A DNA stretch of 64,000 nt from Hyphomicrobiales bacterium (GCA_016185205.1 JACPOA010000019.1:1-64000), one strand, 5' to 3'; counted from the stretch's first letter, positions 1 through 8,805 are shown. A program made the numbers and translations. The notes: generated from the letters alone by a model not told the origin.

Positions 1-204
1 CACATGCAGATAACCGGCGCTGCGCAACTCGTTCATCAGCGTCATCAACTCGCCATAGGGCACGCTTCTGTCGGCGCGCAGGAATACGCGCTGCTGCTTG
101 TCGCCGGCGCTCGCCCGGTCGAGCGTGGCCGCCAGCGCGGCACGGCCAACACCCAGTGTATTCATAGCGAATTTACGGCCGGCCGCATCGGCGGGTTGCA
201 TCAT
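1..204 (-). CDS. ExbD/TolR-like periplasmic domain, partial, anchor missing
   Basis: The minus-strand frame from the ATG at 204 has no stop to the window edge (68 codons) and is not in the ORF track. It reads like the periplasmic domain of ExbD, the TonB energising subunit, with the conserved run VFLRADRSVPYGELM near residue 44. ExbD normally has about 60 more residues first, with the single membrane helix and its essential Asp. Here the match starts almost at the first Met, and upstream in this frame lies the overlapping end of the TonB receptor gene. The start is only 4 nt after that gene's stop, so the two are probably co-transcribed. It may be a truncated relic or an unusual short form; the 3' end is outside the window. 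Confidence 0.6.
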   Translation of the reverse strand, partial: MMQPADAAGRKFAMNTLGVGRAALAATLDRASAGDKQQRVFLRADRSVPYGELMTLMNELRSAGYLHV

Positions 205-208
205 AGCG

Positions 209-2413
209 CTAATACCTGACACTCGTGAACAGTCGCACGCTGGCGCCCGGCATCAGCACCTCGTCCTTCGAATAGGACACGCTGTTGCGGATGTCGCGGT
301 TGAGCAGATTGCTGCCGCTCACGCCGACCGAGACTTCGCTGAGATCGCTGGCATTTGGATTGGCTGGCTTCCATTTGTAGCTCAGCTCGGCACGCAGATC
401 GTCGTAGCCCGCTGTCATGGTCTCGGCGATGGGCGCGATATTGTTCTGCGCGAAGGCGTGCAGCAGCTTGACGCGCACGAGCCAGTTGGCGTCGCGCCAG
501 TAAACACCGCCGCCGATGCGCAGCGGCGGAATGCGCGGCACATTAGTTCCGTCGCTGAATGTCGCGCGCACCACGTCGAACTGGTTCTCGATGCCGAACA
601 TGCCGGCGCCGAGCGGCAAGAGGTCCCATTGACTCTGGAATTCGCCGCCGCGGAAGGTCGCGTCGCCCTGCGAATAGAGGGCCTCGTTGAGATCGCCAGC
701 GCCCGGCCCACAAACGGCGGCGTCGCCATCGCAGGTATTGCCCGTCAGCCGCCGGTAGATGAAGCCTTTGAACTTCGTGTAATAGGCCGTGGCTTCGAAG
801 CGGAACGGCCCCTTGGCGCGCCGCAGGCCGACTTCGATCGACTGCGCGGCTTCGATCGTGAGATTGGCATTGCCCTTGTCGAAGGTCACGGTGGAGTCAT
901 GGACGCCGCCGGAGAACAGCTCGGCCGGCTTGGGCGCTCGCTCGACATATTGCGCGGTGATGCTGCCGACCAGATCCCAGGGCAGATTCTGGATCAGACC
1001 GACGCTCGCGCTCTTCGGCGTATATTGGGGCGAGACCGGCATCGACGAAACCAGCCCGAGTGCCGGGTCGAATACGCGGCTGATGCCCGACAAGTTGACC
1101 TGCTCGATGCGGCCCGCAAGTTGTGCCTTGGTCGTCTCGCTGAACCTGAATTCGTTGAACATGTAGCCGGCGATGCGGTTGTTAAAGTTCGGGTCCCACA
1201 GCCCGGAATTGTCGGGGTTGGGCGCGGTGAGCTTCTGATAGCCGCCCTGCACGCCGATGGCGGTGGTCAGCGTCGCGAAGCGCAGGTTGAACGGCGCCAG
1301 TTGCGCCTCGACGCGGCCCTCCTGCTCCTTGTTGGTGAAGGTCTGCCGGATGCCGTCGCTTGTCAGATTGGTTGGATCGGCGAGGCCGATCTCGTTGTGC
1401 TTGTAGTCGGTCACGCCACTCCAAAACCGGATGGCATCGATGAAGGAATTTGGCGCGCGCCATTCGCCCTTGCTCAGCACTTTGGTCTGATGCGCGTCAA
1501 TGCGGGTATGCGAGTTCTCGCCGTCAATTCCAGGAATGTGATACAGCGCATTATTCTGAACGACGGCGAGCCCCAGGAAGCCTTCGTTGAAGATGTAGGA
1601 ACCGCCGACCGCCTGCCCATCGCTACGCGCCGCCGAATTTGGCTGCCGGCCGTTGAAGGCTCCCGGCTGTGTCGCGTTCGGTGCGTCGGCCGGATTGGGC
1701 GCGATCAGATAGGGATAGTACGGCACGCGGTAGTCTTGCGTCTTGCGGCCGGACGCGTCGGCATGAAACGCGAAATTGCCGGCGCCGGCATCGAGCAACA
1801 CCGCGCCGTCGAGACCATTGTCGACCGATGTGGCGCCACCACGAAACTCGGTGCTGATCCCGCGCGAGGGAATCATTGTCGGGATGCGGTTGTTGGTAGC
1901 CTCCACCACGCCGCCGATCGCCTGCGAACCGAAACGCAAGGTTGCCGGCCCGCGGATCACCTCGACCTGATCGGAGGTGTTCGGGTCGACCGGCACGAAA
2001 TGGTCTTCGCCCAGATCGGACGCGCCGTTGGCGCCGATGCCGTTTTCCTGGATGCGCACGCGATTGACGTCGAGCCCGCGGATGATCGGGCGGCTCGACG
2101 CGCTAGGCGCGAAGCTGGAGCCAGCGATGCCAGGCTTTCCGAACAGCAGATCGCCGAGCGTGGAGGCGCCGCTGCGGCGGATATCGTCGCTCGGCACCAC
2201 GGTCACGGTGGCGAATTGGTCGGTGACGACCGGCAGCGTGCCCTGCAGGTCGGCGCCGCTCCCGGATGCAGGCGTGGAGCGCTGGATCGGGCTGGGCGCG
2301 CTCACCACGACCTCGGGCAGCGCGATTTGCGCCTGTGCGGACGTGGCCAGCCCGCCCAGCAGCACAAACGGCGGCACCGCCAAGAGTAAAACGCTACGAC
2401 CGGCAACTAGCAT
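209..2413 (-). CDS. znuD: TonB-dependent outer-membrane receptor, ZnuD-like
   Basis: An outer-membrane TonB-dependent receptor of 734 aa, a full length for the family. A signal peptide ends near residue 28 (SAQA/Q), and a TonB-box-like stretch (EVVVSA) follows. The plug (about 55-170) carries RPIIRGLDVNRVRIQENG, ASDLGEDHFVPVDP and VEVIRGPATLRFGSQAIGG, the arrangement seen in the zinc receptor ZnuD. The remaining 550 residues alternate in beta-barrel fashion and end in the aromatic SVRY. A GGGGGAG ribosome-binding site precedes the ATG at 2413. A Zur-type palindrome lies 38 bp upstream, which supports zinc uptake under zinc limitation. An ExbD-like frame follows directly. The TonB-dependent class is certain; zinc as substrate is inferred from the site and the plug similarity. 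Confidence 0.85.
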   Translation of the reverse strand: MLVAGRSVLLLAVPPFVLLGGLATSAQAQIALPEVVVSAPSPIQRSTPASGSGADLQGTLPVVTDQFATVTVVPSDDIRRSGASTLGDLLFGKPGIAGSSFAPSASSRPIIRGLDVNRVRIQENGIGANGASDLGEDHFVPVDPNTSDQVEVIRGPATLRFGSQAIGGVVEATNNRIPTMIPSRGISTEFRGGATSVDNGLDGAVLLDAGAGNFAFHADASGRKTQDYRVPYYPYLIAPNPADAPNATQPGAFNGRQPNSAARSDGQAVGGSYIFNEGFLGLAVVQNNALYHIPGIDGENSHTRIDAHQTKVLSKGEWRAPNSFIDAIRFWSGVTDYKHNEIGLADPTNLTSDGIRQTFTNKEQEGRVEAQLAPFNLRFATLTTAIGVQGGYQKLTAPNPDNSGLWDPNFNNRIAGYMFNEFRFSETTKAQLAGRIEQVNLSGISRVFDPALGLVSSMPVSPQYTPKSASVGLIQNLPWDLVGSITAQYVERAPKPAELFSGGVHDSTVTFDKGNANLTIEAAQSIEVGLRRAKGPFRFEATAYYTKFKGFIYRRLTGNTCDGDAAVCGPGAGDLNEALYSQGDATFRGGEFQSQWDLLPLGAGMFGIENQFDVVRATFSDGTNVPRIPPLRIGGGVYWRDANWLVRVKLLHAFAQNNIAPIAETMTAGYDDLRAELSYKWKPANPNASDLSEVSVGVSGSNLLNRDIRNSVSYSKDEVLMPGASVRLFTSVRY

Positions 2414-2451
2414 GAATTCTCCCCCAAGCGCGAAAGCCGATCGGACGGCAC

Positions 2452-2473
2452 ATGTAATATTATAACATTACAT
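2452..2473. promoter_or_regulatory. Zur box upstream of the TonB receptor
   Basis: A 22-bp inverted repeat with core TGTAATATTATAACATTACA. Only one symmetric base pair breaks the dyad. It closely matches the Zur operator family (TGTTATAATATAACA-type) used by proteobacteria to repress zinc uptake genes when zinc is sufficient. It lies 38 bp upstream of the receptor start, where a promoter is expected. It is very AT-rich compared with the surroundings. Confidence 0.8.
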
Positions 2474-2648
2474 CATGATCGAGGAGTCAACCGGTCCGAT
2501 GGCGGCGAAGGGAAGGGGCTGTATTCCATGGCGCGCGTGCAGATTTTTTCGCAGCGCCGCCGATTGAACGGCGCGCCGCTTGCGTGCATCGTCCGCCGCG
2601 CCGGCACGACGCCGGCATGCAATTCATCGCGCAAGGATTCACGCCCAC

Positions 2649-3170
2649 ATGCCGTTTTCAATGTCGCAAGCTTCCCTGCCGGTCTTCGAGATCGGCCTCA
2701 ACGCGCTCTCCGCCGTGCTGGACAAGGCCGCGGCCTTTGCTGCGGCGAAGAAAATCGATCAGGCGGTGCTGCTCGGCTGGCGCCTGGCGCCCGACATGTA
2801 CGCGCTCGGCAAGCAGGTGCAGGTGGCGTGCGATCAGGCCAAGAATGGCGCGGCGCGGCTGGCCGGTGTCGAGCCGCCGAAATTCGAGGACAACGAGACC
2901 ACCATCGAGCAGCTCAAGCAGCGGCTGGCCAAGACCGTCGCTTTCCTCAAGGCGCTCGACACCGAGGCCATCGACGCCGCAGCCGACCGCGAGATCACCT
3001 TTCCGCTCGGTCCAGCCAAGGGCCAGATGATGGGCGCCGACTATCTCAATCACTTCGTGCTGCCGAACTTCTATTTCCACCGCACTGCCGCCTACGCCAT
3101 TGTGCGCAGCATCGGCGTGGAGATCGGCAAGCGCGACTTCCTGGGCGCCATCCCGATCAAGCGCATCTGA
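2649..3170 (+). CDS. DUF1993 family protein
   Basis: A 173-aa cytoplasmic protein of the DUF1993 family, whose function is unknown. The typical features are visible: an N-terminal VFEIGLNALSAVLDKAAAFA helix, RLAPDMYALGKQVQVACD near residue 45, and a C-terminal HFVLPNFYFHRTAAYAIVR followed by GVEIGKRDFLG. The ORF track starts at 2580, but family similarity begins after the Met at 2649, which has AAGGA 11 nt upstream; the Met at 2661 is an alternative. The gene stands alone, divergent from the receptor gene and convergent with the ABC receptor gene, with a shared terminator between the convergent pair. DUF1993 belongs to the DinB-like four-helix-bundle group; no metal site is claimed here. Confidence 0.85.
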   Translation: MPFSMSQASLPVFEIGLNALSAVLDKAAAFAAAKKIDQAVLLGWRLAPDMYALGKQVQVACDQAKNGAARLAGVEPPKFEDNETTIEQLKQRLAKTVAFLKALDTEAIDAAADREITFPLGPAKGQMMGADYLNHFVLPNFYFHRTAAYAIVRSIGVEIGKRDFLGAIPIKRI

Positions 3171-3186
3171 TACGAAACCAAATACA

Positions 3187-3220
3187 AAACCGCCCCGCCG
3201 GTTTCCCAGCGAGGCGGTTT
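3187..3220. terminator. Bidirectional terminator hairpin
   Basis: Perfect 8-bp arms AAACCGCC and GGCGGTTT flank an 18-nt loop, with T-rich sequence on both outer sides. It lies between the convergent DUF1993 gene and the ABC receptor gene, so it can serve both. Confidence 0.65.
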
Positions 3221-3241
3221 CGCGTTTCGTCGCGGCAGGGT

Positions 3242-4249
3242 CTATTTCAGTCGCTTGGCCGCTTCCTGCGCCAGGCTCAGATCGACGTATTTCTTGATGT
3301 CGATCTTATTTTTCACGAAGCCGAGGTCCTGGGTGACGTCGACATTGCGCTGCAACGCCTCGACGTTCGGGATCAGGTTAGGGTCGCGATAGGTGTCGGC
3401 CTTGGTAAACAGCCAGCCGAACCGCTCAGGCGGCGCCTTGGTGATCTTGGAGGCGATCTGGGCGACCTCGGCGTGGTTCTTCGGGTCCTGGTACCAGCGG
3501 GTGATGATCAGCATGTCCTCCATGAAATCGACCATGGCGGCGCGGTTCTTGTCGATGAACGACTTGCGCGCGGTCCACACGATCATCTGAGTCACGCCGA
3601 GCGTTTCGCGCTGCTCGAACAGGACCTTGCCTTCTTCCTTGAGCTTGGGATTGAGCGCGAACGGCAGCACAGCCGGGATCAGGTCGGCCTTCTTCTCCAG
3701 CAGCATGGCCGGCATGGCCGGCAGCGGACCCTCCAGCATGGTGTAGTCGCGCTTTTCCTCGAGGCCGTGCTTCTTGAGCGTGGCGCGGATGGCGATGTCG
3801 ATGGCGCTGCCGCCGCCGTTGGTGCCGACCACCTTGCCCTTGAGATCCTCGACCTTGTTGATGCCGCTGTCCTTGCGCACGTAGTACTGGCTGCTGTAAT
3901 GGCCGGGCACGCCATCCTGGAATTCGTCGGCGATCACGCGGATGTCCTCGAGCCCGGCGTTTCCGATCGCAATGGCAAGCGAGGAATAGGCCAGGTTGGA
4001 CACTTCCAGCTCGTTATTGGCGATCGCTGCGATCATCTGCGGGGTGCCTTGGTAGCGAATCGATTCGATCGTGTAGGACTTGCCCATGTGCTTGGCGAGG
4101 TCCTTCTTCTCCAGCACGATCGAGGCCCAGTTGGAGACTGGCGCCACCCAGGACATGCGGATCTTCACCGGCTCCGCGCTGTTGGCGGTGCCGACGCCGA
4201 TAAGGCCGAGCGCACACACGCCAGCCAGCGCGAGTTTCAGATTACGCAT
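3242..4249 (-). CDS. ABC importer substrate-binding protein, NMT1/TauA type
   Basis: A periplasmic solute receptor of 335 aa. A Sec signal peptide occupies about residues 1-23 (GTANSA/E), followed by the type II periplasmic fold of the NMT1/SsuA/TauA group: a start KIRMSWVAPVSNWASIVLEK, YQGTPQMIAAIANNELEVS, and DLKGKVVGTNGGGSAIDIAIR. The track ORF begins at 4390; the ATG at 4249 is chosen because GGGAGGA sits just before it and the signal peptide starts there. It is the last gene of a leftward run ATPase-permease-permease-receptor, so the transporter is complete. The substrate cannot be read from sequence; this family takes up sulfonates, nitrate, thiamine precursors or aromatic acids. Confidence 0.9.
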   Translation of the reverse strand: MRNLKLALAGVCALGLIGVGTANSAEPVKIRMSWVAPVSNWASIVLEKKDLAKHMGKSYTIESIRYQGTPQMIAAIANNELEVSNLAYSSLAIAIGNAGLEDIRVIADEFQDGVPGHYSSQYYVRKDSGINKVEDLKGKVVGTNGGGSAIDIAIRATLKKHGLEEKRDYTMLEGPLPAMPAMLLEKKADLIPAVLPFALNPKLKEEGKVLFEQRETLGVTQMIVWTARKSFIDKNRAAMVDFMEDMLIITRWYQDPKNHAEVAQIASKITKAPPERFGWLFTKADTYRDPNLIPNVEALQRNVDVTQDLGFVKNKIDIKKYVDLSLAQEAAKRLK

Positions 4250-4409
4250 TGCATCCTCCCAGAATTCCGCCGGACTTAGCGCTAATCGACTTGCGCGTTT
4301 CGAACTGGCAAGCTTCGCATCGTGACGACAAGATTGTCGGAGTTCCAGCCGATTTTGGCAAGCCGCATGCCGCGCCGTTTTACCCGCCATGCGGTACAGG
4401 TCGCCGGCG

Positions 4410-5249
4410 TCACGCCGTCGTCGGCTCGTTGGCTTCCTGGTGCCATATCAATAGCCGCCGGCGCAGCAGCGCCATCGCCTTGACCAAACAGTAGCCAATG
4501 ACGGCGATCTCGACGATGCCGGCGAACACACCGGTGGAATTGGCGAAACGCGAGGCCGTCATCATGGCGCCGCCCAGGCCGTAGCCGCCCATCAGCATTT
4601 CGGCCACCACCGCCACGATCAGCGTCAGCGGCAGCGCCACCTGCAGGCCCGTCATGATCTGCGGCAGCGCCGCCGGCAGCACGATCTGCCAGAGCATTTC
4701 GCGTTCGCGCGCGCCCATATTGCGCGCCGACCACAGCAGTTCGCGCTCGATACCCTGGATGGCGATGACGGTGGCCGCGATCACCGGGAAGATGGCGTCG
4801 ATAACGATGATGCTGATCTTGGAAACGTCGTAGACGCCGAGCCACAGGATGATCACCGGCAGGAAGGCGATCTTCGGCATCGGAAAGCCGACCGAAATGA
4901 TCGGATCGAAGAACCAATGCGCGAGTCTGTTGCGCGACATCGCCATGCCGATGGCGACGCCGCCGACCGCGCAGATCGCGAAGCTGACCAGCGCGCGATA
5001 GAGCGTGAGCGCCGTGTTGATGGCGAGATCGCCGGTGACGGCATCCTGCCAGATGCGCAGCAGCACATTGCTCAGCGCCGGCAGTTGGAACGGCGTGAAG
5101 GTGCCGCTGCGCGCCAGGATTTCCCAGGCCGCCAGCAGCACGGCTATGGAAAAGAAGCGGGTCACCACGATATAGGTGAAGCGCGCGGCCTTTTCCGGCC
5201 AGCCGTCCGGCGGCATCGTCGCGCTCGCTGCGGGGTCTATTCGCGCCAT
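4410..5249 (-). CDS. ABC importer permease, SsuC/TauC type (second subunit)
   Basis: An inner-membrane permease of 279 aa with about six hydrophobic helices and the cytoplasmic EAA-type loop (RELLWSARNMGAREREMLWQ, then LPAALPQIMTGLQVA) that docks on the ATPase. The track ORF starts at 5537 in a frame that only shadows the upstream permease. The ATG at 5249, overlapping the upstream stop by 13 nt, or the ATG at 5216 are the realistic starts; neither has a strong ribosome-binding site, which suggests translational coupling. Having two different permeases makes the channel a heterodimer rather than the usual SsuC homodimer. Confidence 0.88.
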   Translation of the reverse strand: MARIDPAASATMPPDGWPEKAARFTYIVVTRFFSIAVLLAAWEILARSGTFTPFQLPALSNVLLRIWQDAVTGDLAINTALTLYRALVSFAICAVGGVAIGMAMSRNRLAHWFFDPIISVGFPMPKIAFLPVIILWLGVYDVSKISIIVIDAIFPVIAATVIAIQGIERELLWSARNMGAREREMLWQIVLPAALPQIMTGLQVALPLTLIVAVVAEMLMGGYGLGGAMMTASRFANSTGVFAGIVEIAVIGYCLVKAMALLRRRLLIWHQEANEPTTA

Positions 5250-5977
5250 GCCAGCGTCCGCTTGGTGATCAACAGATAAATCCGGTCGGCGGCGAAGCCG
5301 AGAAACGCCACCGTCAGCACCACCGCATACATCGCGTCGTAATTGCCGTTGGCGCCGAGATAGCCGATCAGATAGCCGAAGCCCATCTGCGCCACGATCA
5401 GTTCCGACGACACCAGCAGGATGAACGAGAGCGCGAGCGCGGTGCGGATGCCGTTGAGCAGTTCCGGCATCGCGCTCGGCACTACCACATCCCACAGCAT
5501 GCGCAGCTTGTGGGCGCCCATGCTGCGCGCCGACCACACCAGCACCTGTTCGCTCGAGCGCGCGCCGTTGAAGGCGCCGATCGTCACCGGCAGCATGCAG
5601 CCGAGGAAGATCAGCAGAATCTTGGAGCCGTCGCCGAAGCCGAGCCAGATCACGGTGACCGGGATCAGCGCCGATTTCGGCAGCGGATAGAACATCTCGA
5701 CGAGCGGGGCGACCAGCACGTTCACCGGCTTCGACCAGGCCATGGCGATGCCGAGCACGCCGCCGATGACGATCGACAGGCCAAGACCGGCGCCGGCGCG
5801 ATAGAGCGAGGCGAGGCCATTGGTGACGAGCTCGCCGGTCTTGATCATGTCGATCCAGGCGACGACCACCTCGGACAGCGGCGGCAGCGCGGTGGTCGAT
5901 ACCAGCTCCAGCCGCGCCGCCAGCTCCCAGCCGAGCGCGAGCAGCAGCAGCGGGAGGTAGCGGATGAATTGCTTCAT
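5237..5977 (-). CDS. ABC importer permease, SsuC/TauC type (first subunit)
   Basis: An inner-membrane permease of 246 aa in the BPD_transp_1 family. It starts MKQFIRYLPLLLLALGWELA, has several hydrophobic helices, and has an EAA loop (EQVLVWSARSMGAHKLRMLW, then VPSAMPELLNGIRTAL). Its ATG overlaps the ATPase stop in an ATGA arrangement, the sign of a coupled operon. It is similar in layout to the next permease but clearly diverged from it, so the pair probably forms a heterodimeric pore. Confidence 0.9.
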   Translation of the reverse strand: MKQFIRYLPLLLLALGWELAARLELVSTTALPPLSEVVVAWIDMIKTGELVTNGLASLYRAGAGLGLSIVIGGVLGIAMAWSKPVNVLVAPLVEMFYPLPKSALIPVTVIWLGFGDGSKILLIFLGCMLPVTIGAFNGARSSEQVLVWSARSMGAHKLRMLWDVVVPSAMPELLNGIRTALALSFILLVSSELIVAQMGFGYLIGYLGANGNYDAMYAVVLTVAFLGFAADRIYLLITKRTLAWRE

Positions 5978-6765
5978 GTCCGCTTGCCCTGCGCCTTGAT
6001 GGCTTCGTCCTTCACCAGGTTCCAGATCTCGTCGACCTTCTCGACGAAGGCCTTTGCCTTGAAGATGGCGGGATCGTTCTTGTCGAACTTGGTGTCGACG
6101 ATGGTCTTGATGCGGCCCGGCCGCGCCGACATCACCGCCACCCGGTCGGCAAGATAGACCGCTTCCTGCACGTCGTGGGTGACGAAGATCACCGTCTTCG
6201 GCGTGCGCTGCCAGATGCGCAACAGCTCGGCCTGCATCAGGCCGCGGGTCTGCGCGTCGAGCGCGCCGAACGGCTCGTCCATCAGCAGGATTTTCGGATC
6301 GAAGGCGAGTGTGCGCGCGATCGCGGTGCGCTGCTTCATGCCGCCTGAGAGCTGCGAAGGATAGCTGTCCTCGAAGCCGTTGAGCCCGACCAGCTCGATG
6401 AAATCGAGCGCGCGCTGCTCGCGCTCGTCTTTTGGCATGCCCTGCCGTTCGAGCCCATAGAGAATGTTGCCGCGCACGGTTTTCCACGGAAATAGCGCGA
6501 AATGCTGGAACACGATGCCGCGATCGGGTCCGGGCGCGGCGACCGGCTTGCCGTCGACCAGGATCGCGCCGGTCTCGACCGGCAGGAAACCGCCGATCAG
6601 GTAGAGCAGCGTCGACTTGCCGCATCCCGACGGCCCCAGCAGAGCAACAAATTCGCGGTTGGCCACGTCCAGCGACACCTGGTCGAGCGCCAGCACCTCG
6701 CGTCCGCGCGGCGGGCGATACAGATGGCTGACTTGGTCGACGACGATTTGCGCGGGCACGCTCAT
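5974..6765 (-). CDS. ABC importer ATPase, SsuB/TauB type
   Basis: The cytoplasmic ATPase of the importer, 263 aa. Visible motifs are Walker A GPSGCGKST (near residue 50), the Q-loop in IVFQHFALFPWKTV, the signature LSGGMKQR, Walker B ILLMDEPFGALD, and the switch histidine in VIFVTHDVQEA. The first Met of the ORF track (6816) gives an unlikely leader, so MSVPAQIVVDQ at 6765 is used. It is the first gene of the leftward four-gene operon, divergent from the class II aldolase gene with about 125 bp between them that must hold both promoters. Confidence 0.93.
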   Translation of the reverse strand: MSVPAQIVVDQVSHLYRPPRGREVLALDQVSLDVANREFVALLGPSGCGKSTLLYLIGGFLPVETGAILVDGKPVAAPGPDRGIVFQHFALFPWKTVRGNILYGLERQGMPKDEREQRALDFIELVGLNGFEDSYPSQLSGGMKQRTAIARTLAFDPKILLMDEPFGALDAQTRGLMQAELLRIWQRTPKTVIFVTHDVQEAVYLADRVAVMSARPGRIKTIVDTKFDKNDPAIFKAKAFVEKVDEIWNLVKDEAIKAQGKRT

Positions 6766-6890
6766 GGTGGCATGAACCCTCCCTAACCGCCGCGATCTGT
6801 CAAGCGGCGCCTTCATGATTTCGTCCTATCATGCGGGACAGCAACCATCGGCGCGTCGCAAACGTCGGCGCTATTCAAGGGGAAACGTCA

Positions 6891-7709
6891 GTGGCCAATA
6901 GCCTTATCGAAGCCCGCCGCGAGCTGTCGCTCGCCAACCGTATCGTCGCCAACGAGGGCGTCATCGACGCCTTCGGCCATGTCAGCATGCGCCATCCCGA
7001 CAATCCGCGCCGCTATCTGCTGTCGCGCTCGCGCGCGCCCGAACTGGTGGCGCCTGAGGATTTCATCGAATACGGCCTCGACTCGCAGCCGGTGCGCGAG
7101 CCAAGCGTGACGCAGTATTCCGAGCGGGTGATCCACGGCGAAATCTACAAGGCGCGGCCGGAGGTGATGTCGGTATGCCACCATCATTGCGCGGCCTTCA
7201 TGCCGCTGCTCGCCACCGGCACCGATTACGTGCCGGTCTTCCATCTCGGCGCGATCGGCGGCATCAAGCCGCCGTTCTGGGACCAGCACGACGAATTCGG
7301 CGACACCAACATGCTGGTGTGCAAGCTGGAGGAGGGCGCCTCGCTGGCGCGCGCGCTTGGGCCACACTGGATGGTGCTGATGAAACGGCACGGCGTCACC
7401 GTCGCCTGCACCAGCGTGCGCGACTGCGTGTTCCGTTCGGTCTATTCGGCGCGCAATGCCGAGTACCAGGTGCAAGCGCTGGCGATCGGCGGCGCCATTG
7501 CGTCGCTGTCGCCGGGCGAAACCCAACTGGCCAGCCAGATCGTTGCCACCACGACCGGCCTGACGCGCTCGTGGGAATACTGGTCGATGCGGGTGGCCAA
7601 GGCCGGCGGCGCCGCCGCCAAGCCTGCTAACAAGCCTGCCAAACCGGTGCGTGCCACATCCAAGCCCACATCCAAGCCAAAGCGCGCCCCTAAAGCCCGC
7701 CGCCGCTGA
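6891..7709 (+). CDS. Class II aldolase/adducin family protein with basic C-terminal tail
   Basis: A metal-dependent class II aldolase-fold enzyme of 272 aa; relatives include fuculose-phosphate aldolase and decarboxylases of dihydroxyphthalate-type acids. Probable metal ligands are the histidines in VMSVCHHHCAAF and the later KRHGVTVA; GHVSMRHP and VIHGEIYK are also typical. The GTG at 6891 is preferred over the ATG at 6831 because AAGGGGAA lies 6 nt before it. The last 30 or so residues are a low-complexity Lys/Pro/Ala/Arg tail beyond the fold. The gene is divergent from an importer ATPase gene and followed by another solute receptor, which suggests action on an imported organic acid; the reaction is not known. 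Confidence 0.85.
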   Translation: MANSLIEARRELSLANRIVANEGVIDAFGHVSMRHPDNPRRYLLSRSRAPELVAPEDFIEYGLDSQPVREPSVTQYSERVIHGEIYKARPEVMSVCHHHCAAFMPLLATGTDYVPVFHLGAIGGIKPPFWDQHDEFGDTNMLVCKLEEGASLARALGPHWMVLMKRHGVTVACTSVRDCVFRSVYSARNAEYQVQALAIGGAIASLSPGETQLASQIVATTTGLTRSWEYWSMRVAKAGGAAAKPANKPAKPVRATSKPTSKPKRAPKARRR

Positions 7710-7808
7710 CGAATGGGCTTCCCCGCTGGCCGGTCCCGGTGTTGAATGGCCAACCAATATGAGTGGGGGCTTCATTTCTAACGATCAGAAAATAACGGGA
7801 GGAACCGC

Positions 7809-8780
7809 ATGAAAACGTTGCGAACAATCGTCGGCGCGCTCGGGCTGCTGGTGCCGCTGGCGCTCGCCAGTCCGGCGGCCGCGGCCGAGGACCGGCTCAA
7901 GGTCGCAATGGGGCAGATCAACAACTGGGAAAACCAGCCCGTGACGCTCGGGCAGGACGCCGGCATCTTCAAGAAGCACGGCCTGGTGCTGGAGGTTGTC
8001 GGCACCGCGGGCGCCGGCGAGACCATGCAGCCGGTGATTTCCGGCAGCGCCGATATCGGCGGCGGCGTCGGCGTTGCCGGCGCCATGCGCGCGTTCTCCA
8101 AGGGCGCACCGCTGCGTGTCCTGGCGCCGGCCTTCACCGGCACCGGCGATCTGTACTGGTACGTGAAGGCGGATTCGCCGATCAAGAGCCTGAAGGACAC
8201 GACCGCGAGCAACACCATCGCCTACTCGACCAGCGGCTCGAGCTCGAACAACATCGTCGTCGCCTTCATCAACGAGCAGGGCGCCAAGGCCAAGGCGGTC
8301 GCCACCGGCAGTCCGGCCGGCACGCTGACCGCGGTGATGTCCGGCCAAGTCGATATCGGCTGGGCGGCGCCGCCGTTCGGACTCAAGGAAATCAAGGAGG
8401 GCAAAATCCGCATCATCGCCCGCGGCAGCGACGTGCCGTCGCTGAAGGGGCAAACCGTGCGGGTGCTGATCGTCAACGCCGATGCGCTGAAGACCAAGCA
8501 CGACGCCATCATGCGGTTCATGCTGGCCTATCGCGAGGCGGTGGACTGGATGTATGCCGACCCCAAGGCGATCAAGATGTATGCCGACAAGGTCCGTGCG
8601 GATGAAAGCCTGATCCAAGATTCGGTCAAGGAGTTCCATCCGAAGGCGGCGTTGCAATCCGACGCCATGGCCGATCTCGACGGCGCCAATGCCGACGCGG
8701 TCAAGCTGAAATTCCTCGACAAGCCGCTGACCAAGGAACAGCTGGCGGAGTTCATCCAGATTCCGCCGCGCAAGAAATAA
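7809..8780 (+). CDS. Orphan substrate-binding protein, NMT1/TauA type
   Basis: A periplasmic receptor of 323 aa with a signal peptide (about residues 1-25, SPAAAA/E) after a GGGAGGA ribosome-binding site. The fold resembles the SsuA/NMT1 group: VAMGQINNWENQPVTLGQD, AGIFKKHGLVLEVV, PVISGSADIGGGVGVAGAM and VMSGQVDIGWAAPPFG. It follows the class II aldolase gene on the same strand. No permease or ATPase gene accompanies it, so it may feed the importer encoded leftward at 4.4-6.8 kb. A terminator hairpin follows, and a group II intron is inserted directly after the hairpin. Confidence 0.88.
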   Translation: MKTLRTIVGALGLLVPLALASPAAAAEDRLKVAMGQINNWENQPVTLGQDAGIFKKHGLVLEVVGTAGAGETMQPVISGSADIGGGVGVAGAMRAFSKGAPLRVLAPAFTGTGDLYWYVKADSPIKSLKDTTASNTIAYSTSGSSSNNIVVAFINEQGAKAKAVATGSPAGTLTAVMSGQVDIGWAAPPFGLKEIKEGKIRIIARGSDVPSLKGQTVRVLIVNADALKTKHDAIMRFMLAYREAVDWMYADPKAIKMYADKVRADESLIQDSVKEFHPKAALQSDAMADLDGANADAVKLKFLDKPLTKEQLAEFIQIPPRKK

Positions 8781-8805
8781 CGGCGCGCTTGAGGCAAATG
8801 CGAAG

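Noticed and set aside
98-2389. 763-aa plus-strand ORF opposite the TonB receptor gene
   Set aside because: Antisense shadow of a GC-rich gene: Arg/Ala/Gly-rich with no family motif, while the minus strand encodes a full receptor.
2528-4279. 583-aa plus-strand ORF
   Set aside because: Runs across the DUF1993 gene and antisense to the ABC receptor gene; composition is shadow-like.
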